Assembly: GCA_900553165.1 (NCBI GenBank)
Contig: USCN01000004.1
Span: forward strand, 1-20,672
Direction of reading: 5' to 3'
DNA: 20,672 bases
Source of the DNA: an uncultured Collinsella sp.
GTDB taxonomy: Bacteria; Actinomycetota; Coriobacteriia; Coriobacteriales; Coriobacteriaceae
Shown: one piece after another, positions 16,519 to 20,672 of the stretch
Layout of the letters: each line of letters opens with the position of its first letter
Position numbering within the stretch: the first letter of the stretch is position 1
Program-made: the position numbers and the translations under genes
The notes under the pieces: model-generated
The model's database searches: none
Seen by the model: the letters and a program-made list of their open reading frames with translations, nothing else
What the model was told of the DNA's origin: nothing

Positions 16519-16550
16519 AAAAAAAGGGGACGTGGAAACCACGTCCCCTT
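16519..16550 (-). terminator. Intrinsic terminator after jag
   Basis: On the minus strand a perfect 12-bp stem (AAGGGGACGTGG with CCACGTCCCCTT) and a TTT loop lead into a run of seven T. It lies 18 bp past the jag stop and splits the rpmH-to-parB gene string into two transcription units. Confidence 0.92.
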
Positions 16551-16568
16551 AGCATAAACTCGAGTAGA

Positions 16569-17138
16569 TTATCGAGCAACAATCACCACATGGCGATCAG
16601 GGTCAGAACCCTCAGAATGAGTATCGACGGCATCATTGCCACGAAGTGCAATGTGAACCAGTCGACGCTCGTAGGCATTCATGGGCGGAAGCGAAACACT
16701 CTTATGAGTGCGAATGGCACGCTCGGCAGCAGACTGAGCCATGGAGGCAACCTTGTCCTGACGGCGGCTCTTGTATCCCTCGACGTCCACTACAACCGGA
16801 TACCTAAAGCCAAGTTTGCGGCTCACCAGCAAAGAGAACATAACCTGAAGGGCATCAAGGGTGCGACCATGACGGCCAATGAGAACAGCAAGGTCGGGAG
16901 CCGTTACATCCAAAATCAGCTCACCTTCGTCGCCCTCATACTCATCGATAGGAGAGTTGGCGGCATCGAAGTGCGAAAGGATGGAACGCAGGATGGAAAT
17001 AGCAACATCGGCAATGGTGTCGAGCTCCTCATCGGTCAGCTCTTCACCAGCCTTGTAGCGCTGTGCAATCTCGGGATAATCGCCCGCGACCTGCGGGGCA
17101 ACCTCCTCAAGCATATCCTCGATGATCTCTTCAGACAT
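16569..17138 (-). CDS. jag: KH-R3H RNA-binding protein Jag (KhpB)
   Basis: A 189-residue RNA-binding protein. In Firmicutes, KhpB/Jag works with KhpA as an RNA chaperone linked to cell-wall growth. The KH domain shows LAVLIGRHGRTLDALQ (83-98) and the R3H domain shows MNAYERRLVHIALRGN (about 153-168). The N-terminal 65 residues are acidic and helical and are not the classic Jag-N domain, so this is a short form. The ATG at 17138 is chosen because TTGGAG precedes it; the in-frame TTG at 17150 is part of that ribosome site. It lies 44 bp after yidC, with a TTAGGTACCTAA palindrome between them, and ends at a strong terminator. Confidence 0.95.
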   Translation of the reverse strand: MSEEIIEDMLEEVAPQVAGDYPEIAQRYKAGEELTDEELDTIADVAISILRSILSHFDAANSPIDEYEGDEGELILDVTAPDLAVLIGRHGRTLDALQVMFSLLVSRKLGFRYPVVVDVEGYKSRRQDKVASMAQSAAERAIRTHKSVSLPPMNAYERRLVHIALRGNDAVDTHSEGSDPDRHVVIVAR

Positions 17139-17153
17139 AACGTACTCCAAAAG

Positions 17154-17165
17154 TTAGGTACCTAA
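17154..17165. repeat. 12-bp palindrome TTAGGTACCTAA, copy 2
   Basis: An identical copy of the palindrome at 13650-13661, here in the 44-bp yidC-jag gap, just upstream of the jag ribosome site. Its position could allow a protein or RNA structure to modulate jag expression. Both copies lie on the same side of rpmH, 3.5 kb apart. Confidence 0.5.
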
Positions 17166-17182
17166 ATAAGATTGATATCCCA

Positions 17183-17953
17183 CTACTTCTTCTTGTGCGG
17201 GCGCGGCTTCTTCTCTCGACGAGTGACCTCAACCTGCAGCGGAGCGTTCTTAAGACGCTCCTCCTCATCGGCCTTCGCCTTGTCGATGACCTTCTGCGTC
17301 ACAAAAATCTGCTGGATAACCTGCCAAGCAGACGAGACGTCGTAGTACAGCAGAACACCAACGGGAAGGCTCCAGCCCATCCAAAGCATCATGACCGTCA
17401 TGACAACGGCCATCATACGCATGCTCTGAGCCTGCTGGCCGGTCTGGTTGCGCGACATATAGAGCTGCGGAATCAGGGTCAGGACGGCGAACAGGATCAG
17501 GCAAACCAGCGCAGGCAGTGCAACCATAAAGCCATCGGCAAAGGAAGCACTCGGCGTGGTGGTCAGGTCGGGCAGGATGTTGAAGAACGAGAACGTGCCG
17601 TCGTTAAAGTACTGCGGCAGGTTGCGCAGCAATGTAAACAGGGCGAACAGGATAGGCATCTGAATCAGCAGCGGCAGACAGCCAGCCATGGGGTTGAACT
17701 TGTTCTCGCTGTAGAACTTCTGCATCTCCTCGGCCTGACGCTGGGGATCGTCGGCATAGCGCTCCTGGATCTCGAGCATCTTGGGCTGCAGCACCTGCAT
17801 GCGAGCCGTCGACTTGGTCGACTTGAGCATGAGCGGCGTCAGCAGCAGACGGATGATGACCACCAGGATGATGATGGACAGGCCCCAGTCGACCGCAAAG
17901 GTCTGGATGAGCTTGAGCAGCTCGAAAAGGATGTTAACGATCCAATCCCACAT
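17183..17953 (-). CDS. yidC: Membrane protein insertase YidC/Oxa1
   Basis: A 256-residue integral membrane insertase that folds and inserts proteins with or without SecYEG. It is the short Gram-positive form, without the large periplasmic domain. The first core span holds the conserved Arg of the hydrophilic groove in VVIIRLLLTPL (Arg35). The cytosolic hairpin (STARMQVLQPKMLEIQERYADDPQRQAEEMQKFYSENK region) and NPMAGCLPLLIQMPILFALF follow, then three more hydrophobic spans and a strongly basic tail (RREKKPRPHKKK) that may contact ribosomes. No N-terminal lipobox Cys is seen. The ATG at 17953 follows GGAGGAAAAC. It sits 29 bp after yidD in the rpmH operon. Confidence 0.96.
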   Translation of the reverse strand: MWDWIVNILFELLKLIQTFAVDWGLSIIILVVIIRLLLTPLMLKSTKSTARMQVLQPKMLEIQERYADDPQRQAEEMQKFYSENKFNPMAGCLPLLIQMPILFALFTLLRNLPQYFNDGTFSFFNILPDLTTTPSASFADGFMVALPALVCLILFAVLTLIPQLYMSRNQTGQQAQSMRMMAVVMTVMMLWMGWSLPVGVLLYYDVSSAWQVIQQIFVTQKVIDKAKADEEERLKNAPLQVEVTRREKKPRPHKKK

Positions 17954-17982
17954 GTAAGTTTTCCTCCGATAGCGAGTGCCCG

Positions 17983-18207
17983 CTAGGGCACAGGGTCATA
18001 ACCGCCGACGTGCAGGGGATTGCAACGAGCGATGCGCCTCACGGCAAGCCAGCAGCCTCTCAAAACACCGTGCTTCTCAATCGCCTGGATGGCGTATTGC
18101 GAGCACGTTGGGTAATAAATGCAGGCGTCAGGCAATAAGGGCGAAATAACCTGTTGATATATGCGAATAGGAGCGATGGCAACACGTCGCAAAACGTGAT
18201 TGCTCAT
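17983..18207 (-). CDS. yidD: Membrane protein insertion efficiency factor YidD
   Basis: A 74-residue protein that aids YidC-dependent insertion, found between rnpA and yidC in most bacteria. The family core is clear: [34 protein letters not shown] with three Cys, then [24 protein letters not shown]. An amphipathic N-terminal helix probably lies on the inner face of the membrane. The ATG overlaps the rnpA stop in an ATGA arrangement, so translation is coupled to rnpA. The length is normal. Confidence 0.95.
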   Translation of the reverse strand: MSNHVLRRVAIAPIRIYQQVISPLLPDACIYYPTCSQYAIQAIEKHGVLRGCWLAVRRIARCNPLHVGGYDPVP

Positions 18208-18537
18208 CGCTCCTCCCCGGCAACGCCGGCGCGCTTCATAAGCGAACGCAACGCCTTGTCCATCTCCTGCGGCGAGGAAACCCTCGTCTTGGGAGTTGCA
18301 AACAAGATGATGTCATAACCCGCAACGGGAAATCCGCAGCTGCGGGCGGCCTCGCGCATCACACGCTTAGATCGGTTGCGCACGACGGCACAACCGAGTC
18401 GCTTAGCACCAACGAAGGCGACCCTTCCGGCCTTCGCCAACCGATTCACATATGGTCATTCGAATCAGAGGGTGATTGAAACGACGCCCCTGACTGAACA
18501 CATGCTCGAAATCTTGCCGAGACTTAATAGTCTTCAT
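18204..18537 (-). pseudogene. rnpA: Ribonuclease P protein component, frameshifted
   Basis: RnpA is the protein subunit of RNase P, which matures tRNA 5' ends, and is normally essential. The ATG at 18537 opens a frame reading MKTIKSRQDFEHVFSQGRRF and on to IRMTICESVGEG, a normal RnpA N-terminus, but it hits TAA at 18405-18403. The rest of the protein (GRVAFVGAKRLGCAVVRNRSKRVMREAAR, containing the RNR-KR-RE RNA-binding signature) is in another frame, open from 18449 to 18204. The span is 334 nt, one more than a multiple of three, so one extra base between about 18450 and 18403 explains the break. GGCCGGAAGGG is a likely place. An 81-residue product from GTG at 18449 is possible but has no ribosome site and lacks the N-terminal fold. 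Sequencing error, true mutation or recoding cannot be told apart here. Confidence 0.85.
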
Positions 18538-18557
18538 GCGAGATGTGTGTATCGCTG

Positions 18558-18692
18558 CTAGACAGTGAGACGCTTGCGGCCCTTGGCGCGACGACGGGCG
18601 AGCACGGCACGACCACCCTTAGTGGCCATACGGGCACGGAAGCCATGGGTCTTGGCACGCTTACGCTTATTAGGCTGATACGTACGCTTCAT
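18558..18692 (-). CDS. rpmH: 50S ribosomal protein L34
   Basis: A 44-residue ribosomal protein ([42 protein letters not shown]), nearly the family consensus and of normal length. The ATG at 18692 follows AGGAGGAACTTAAG; an in-frame upstream extension is rejected because it lies in the leader. It is first in the operon running to jag, with the rpmH promoter about 75 bp upstream, and rnpA begins 20 bp after its stop. Confidence 0.98.
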   Translation of the reverse strand: MKRTYQPNKRKRAKTHGFRARMATKGGRAVLARRRAKGRKRLTV

Positions 18693-18720
18693 CTTAAGTT
18701 CCTCCTGCTGCATTTCGAGT

Positions 18721-18738
18721 GTCCGCGGGGACGCGGAC
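18721..18738 (-). promoter_or_regulatory. Stem-loop in rpmH leader
   Basis: A perfect 7-bp GC stem (GTCCGCG / CGCGGAC) with a 4-base loop sits in the predicted rpmH 5' leader, about 28 bases before the start codon. There is no T-tract. It may affect mRNA stability or L34 expression; the role is unproven. Confidence 0.4.
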
Positions 18739-18764
18739 GCAGATATAGACACGTGAGCTTGAAG

Positions 18765-18794
18765 ATTGTAGGGAAATCAATGTTCAAATGTCAA
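18765..18794 (-). promoter_or_regulatory. Promoter of the rpmH operon
   Basis: On the minus strand a consensus TTGACA (-35, 18794-18789) is followed after 18 bases by TACAAT (-10, 18770-18765). This is a strong vegetative promoter, with a predicted leader of about 65 bases before rpmH. Confidence 0.85.
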
Positions 18795-19037
18795 GAAATC
18801 AAAGGTAAAAGGTTGCGCAGTTCACACGGTTCCCCCATAAGCACAACCGAAATTTGCGCCTCATGGCAACCTTTCACGATATTTCATCGAGTTTTCAACA
18901 GGTCATGTTGGCAATGTTGAGAACTTTTCGCCCATTTTCCAAAGTTTTCAACAAGTTTTGAAAAGTTGTCGAAAGATGAGAAACGTTGCACGGTGAGCTA
19001 CTATTTGTTCGAAACCTTTTGAAAGATTGCGAGCGGC
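18795..19037. other. oriC: Probable origin (oriC) segment with DnaA-box-like cluster
   Basis: A non-coding region between the divergent rpmH and GHKL-ATPase genes, AT-richer than its coding flanks. It holds 9-mers resembling DnaA boxes: TTTTCAACA at 18892-18900 and 18945-18953 (plus), TTGCCAACA at 18906-18914 and TTCTCAACA at 18915-18923 (minus), and looser TTTCGACAA at 18966-18974 and TTTCGAACA at 19006-19014 (minus). Around 18945-18964 there is an inverted repeat, TTTTCAA-CAAGTT-TTGAAAA. The position between rpmH and dnaA is where many bacterial origins lie. None of the boxes is the canonical TTATCCACA, so the species consensus would have to be TT-T-CAACA-like. TACTAT at 18999-19004 could be a -10 box for the downstream gene but lacks a -35. 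Confidence 0.6.
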
Positions 19038-20390
19038 ATGTCTGACGACTTTTACACCATGGTCGATTCCGGAGACCCGGCACCCGACAACGAGCACATC
19101 ACCGGCGTGCGCGAAGAGCGTGCGGAAGGCGAGCAGACGACCACGCAGGCGCCAAAAGCCATGTACGCCGCGCGCATCGCCGTCTATGACGACATGCTGT
19201 CGACACCGCGGGTGATCGTCATTGATCCGCAAGATGTCCGCACGTATTTGGAAGAGACGACCAACACCGTCTACCAGTGCATGAAAGAACAAGGTGGCCA
19301 TATCTCGCTCATGGTCATCCGCGAGATTGTCGAAAACTTTATCCACGCACACTTTGCCGAGCCCATCATCTCGATTCTGGACGGCGGAGACACCATCCGC
19401 TTTGCTGACCAAGGACCCGGCATCGACGACAAGGAACGTGCTTTCGACTTTGGCGTTACCAGCGCAAACAGCAAGATGAAGCGCTATATCCGTGGAACCG
19501 GAGCAGGGTTTCCCATGGTGCAGGAGTATTTGGAAAACGCCGGCGGTGCCGTATCCATCGAGGACAACATGGGCAACGGCACCGTGGTTACGGTAAGCCT
19601 GAACCCTAAACGCGTGCAGGAAATCGAGCGTGCCGGCGGACGCGGCGCTGCCGTGCGGCCCGAGACGGAGCAGCCCACATATCCCCTGCCGGGAGCTTTT
19701 GCGCAGCAGCCCATGGCAACGCAGCAGATGCAGCCCCCCGCGGGACAGATGCAGCAGCCCGGAATGATTCCTACACAAGAGCCCCAGGCGGCATCGATGT
19801 CGATGCTGCCAAGCATGCCAGAGGCCGTGCCGCTGGCGGATCAGGATGCAGCAGCAATGCAGCAGGCGACGGGCGCACCGGGTGGCCAGCAAATGGGCTA
19901 TCAGCCGTACCAACAAGGATATCCATATCAGCAGATGCCGCCACTGGGGTACGGCCAGCAGTTCCCGCAGCAGTACCAGCAAGGATATCAGCAGCCGTAC
20001 CAGCAGATGCCGCAGCAGCAGTACAACCCCTGGGCCCAGCAGATGCCTCCGCAGCCTTACCAACAGTGGCCTCAAAGTTTTCAACAGCAAATGCCACCGA
20101 TGCAGAGTTCTCAACAACCAGCAGCTCAAATGATGTATCCTAATGCAGCAAATCAGCATGCGCAGCCACAACCGGACGTGTTCGTAAGCGATCGCGGCAA
20201 CGCCGCGCTGGGCTATCTGGCGCAAAATCAAGCGTGCGGTGCAACCGATCTGGCGAGGGCGTTTGGAAACTCGGCCCCCACTTGGTCACGCACGCTCAAT
20301 GACTTGGCGCAGGCCGGCTTGGTCATCAAGCATGGCCAGAAATACCATCTGACCGAACTCGGCGCCGCTCGCGTGCGAGCTCAGAGCTAA
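19038..20390 (+). CDS. GHKL ATPase with Gln-rich linker and winged-helix domain
   Basis: A 450-residue protein of unknown function. Residues about 58-190 form a GHKL/HATPase fold: N box REIVENFIHAHF (E97, N100), G1 box FADQGPGI (123-129, D124), G2 region RGTGAGF (152-158) and GNGTVVTVSL (179-188). No histidine phosphoacceptor/dimerisation domain and no membrane span precede it, so it is not an ordinary sensor kinase. Residues about 205-380 are low complexity, rich in Gln, Pro, Met, Tyr and Gly (YQQGYPYQQMPP-like repeats). Residues about 383-450 look like a MarR-type winged helix (NAALGYLAQNQACGATDLARAF, NDLAQAGLVIKHGQKYHLTELG). The ribosome site is weak (GAGCGG). The next gene, probable dnaA, starts 15 bp downstream, so the two are likely co-transcribed. 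It could be an ATP-dependent DNA-binding regulator of replication or transcription; this is inference from domains and place. Confidence 0.85.
   Translation: MSDDFYTMVDSGDPAPDNEHITGVREERAEGEQTTTQAPKAMYAARIAVYDDMLSTPRVIVIDPQDVRTYLEETTNTVYQCMKEQGGHISLMVIREIVENFIHAHFAEPIISILDGGDTIRFADQGPGIDDKERAFDFGVTSANSKMKRYIRGTGAGFPMVQEYLENAGGAVSIEDNMGNGTVVTVSLNPKRVQEIERAGGRGAAVRPETEQPTYPLPGAFAQQPMATQQMQPPAGQMQQPGMIPTQEPQAASMSMLPSMPEAVPLADQDAAAMQQATGAPGGQQMGYQPYQQGYPYQQMPPLGYGQQFPQQYQQGYQQPYQQMPQQQYNPWAQQMPPQPYQQWPQSFQQQMPPMQSSQQPAAQMMYPNAANQHAQPQPDVFVSDRGNAALGYLAQNQACGATDLARAFGNSAPTWSRTLNDLAQAGLVIKHGQKYHLTELGAARVRAQS
19902..20045 (+). repeat. Imperfect YQQGY/PYQQMP-coding repeats
   Basis: The linker of the GHKL-ATPase gene contains related units, for example 19902-19941 (coding YQPYQQGYPYQQMPP-like) and 19974-20013 (YQQGYQQPYQQMPQ), with a further QPYQQWPQ unit downstream. 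They share a CAAGGATATC core and a CAGCAGATGCCGC end. Such tandem units tend to vary in copy number between strains. Confidence 0.7.
20078..20116 (+). other. Second DnaA-box-like pair, inside the GHKL gene
   Basis: TTTTCAACA (20078-20086) and TTCTCAACA (20108-20116) match two box variants in the upstream intergenic cluster. The 13-mer AAAGTTTTCAACA at 20074-20086 is identical to 18941-18953. They lie in a locally AT-richer piece of the linker, about 300 bp before dnaA. Confidence 0.4.
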
Positions 20391-20405
20391 AGAACGGGAG
20401 AGACA

Positions 20406-20672
20406 GTGGACGAGGAAGCAAGCATCATCCTGGGGGATGCCATCGCCTTTTGCCAGCGCGACGGCCAAGATGCACGCCTCATCAACATGCTGGGGCAATC
20501 GCGCGCCATAAGCCTGACCGAAGATGCGCTCACGATCGAGGCCCCCTCGCGCTTTGCCATCGCGCAGCTCAAAAAGCATCAGCCGACTATTGAGGCCTAT
20601 CTGGAAGAAATCGCCTTTGCACCGATCGCGCTCGACATCGTAGCACCGCAAGGCGCCGCGACGGAATCCGCT
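20406..20672 (+). CDS. dnaA: Probable replication initiator DnaA, N-terminal part (cut by window edge)
   Basis: The first 89 codons of a gene running off the right edge. The GTG at 20406 follows GGGAGAG. The visible part (LTIEAPSRFAIAQLKKHQPTIEAYLEEI region, about residues 40-68) resembles DnaA domain I, in which a beta strand is followed by a basic helix and a helix ending in EE. The diagnostic AAA+ and DNA-binding domains lie outside the window. The identification rests mostly on place: beside rpmH, an origin-like region and parABS. The domain I is divergent, without the usual Trp near the start. If DnaA, it opens the origin and starts replication. It lies 15 bp after the GHKL-ATPase gene on the same strand. 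Confidence 0.7.
   Translation, partial: MDEEASIILGDAIAFCQRDGQDARLINMLGQSRAISLTEDALTIEAPSRFAIAQLKKHQPTIEAYLEEIAFAPIALDIVAPQGAATESA

Noticed and set aside
16473..16520. Upstream TTG start for rsmG at 16520
   Set aside because: It lies in the T-tract of the jag terminator and has no ribosome site; the TTG at 16472 has AAAGGAG at good spacing.
13650..17165. TTAGGTACCTAA copies as attachment sites of an inserted element
   Set aside because: The DNA between them is the conserved core jag-rsmG-parA-parB block, with no integrase or transposase.
18403..18450. Programmed frameshift in rnpA
   Set aside because: No recognisable slippery site or stop-pausing context was seen at the overlap; a simple indel or sequence error is preferred.
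18948..20231. A 427-codon open frame on the minus strand
   Set aside because: It mirrors the CAG-rich linker of the GHKL gene, giving Leu/Arg/His runs; no domain, and it would cross the origin-like region.

Overview
The window looks like the chromosomal replication-origin region of a Gram-positive, high-GC gut actinobacterium of the class Coriobacteriia, most likely Collinsella or a close relative. This is inferred from gene order and protein families; no search was run. The core is the conserved block dnaA / rpmH-rnpA-yidD-yidC-jag-rsmG-parA-parB with perfect parS sites. The left half carries ordinary chromosomal genes: a sortase-anchored SpaA/Cna-B surface protein, an unusual membrane M28-like protein, paired WYL regulators, an exonuclease-DinG helicase fusion, ddl and rlmN.

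Layout, left to right. Bases 1-2903 (+): a large LPxTG surface protein, cut by the left window edge. Bases 2960-6346 (-): a membrane protein with a split, degenerate M28 peptidase fold around a roughly 600-residue acidic insert, followed by a small coupled single-span membrane protein. Bases 6545-8471 (+): two overlapping WYL-domain regulators. Bases 8468-12321 (-): ddl, then an overlapping DnaQ-like exonuclease/DinG helicase. Bases 12407-13459 (+): rlmN with a strong terminator. Bases 13658-18692 (-): rpmH, rnpA, yidD, yidC and jag, then an intrinsic terminator, then rsmG, three parS sites, parA, parB and a small YtxH-like membrane protein ending at another terminator. Bases 18693-19037: a 345-bp intergenic region with the rpmH promoter and a cluster of DnaA-box-like 9-mers, a likely part of oriC. 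Bases 19038-20390 (+): an unusual fusion of a GHKL ATPase, a Gln/Pro/Tyr/Met-rich linker and a winged helix. Bases 20406-20672 (+): the start of the probable dnaA.

How the genes fit together. ParB loads at the parS sites beside its own operon and ParA moves the origin. RpmH, RnpA, YidD, YidC and Jag form the classic ribosome/RNase P/membrane-insertion cluster. The GHKL-winged-helix gene lies 15 bp from dnaA in the same direction, so it is placed to be co-expressed with the initiator.

Most notable observations: (1) rnpA is split by an apparent single-base frameshift; (2) the GHKL-ATPase/winged-helix gene next to dnaA has no function I recognise, and identical DnaA-box-like motifs lie upstream of it and inside its 3' linker, suggesting a bipartite origin; (3) three perfect parS sites lie exactly 39 bp apart; (4) the M28-like protein lacks key catalytic residues and is interrupted by a giant acidic insert; (5) a 12-bp palindrome, TTAGGTACCTAA, occurs at two sites within the origin gene block.
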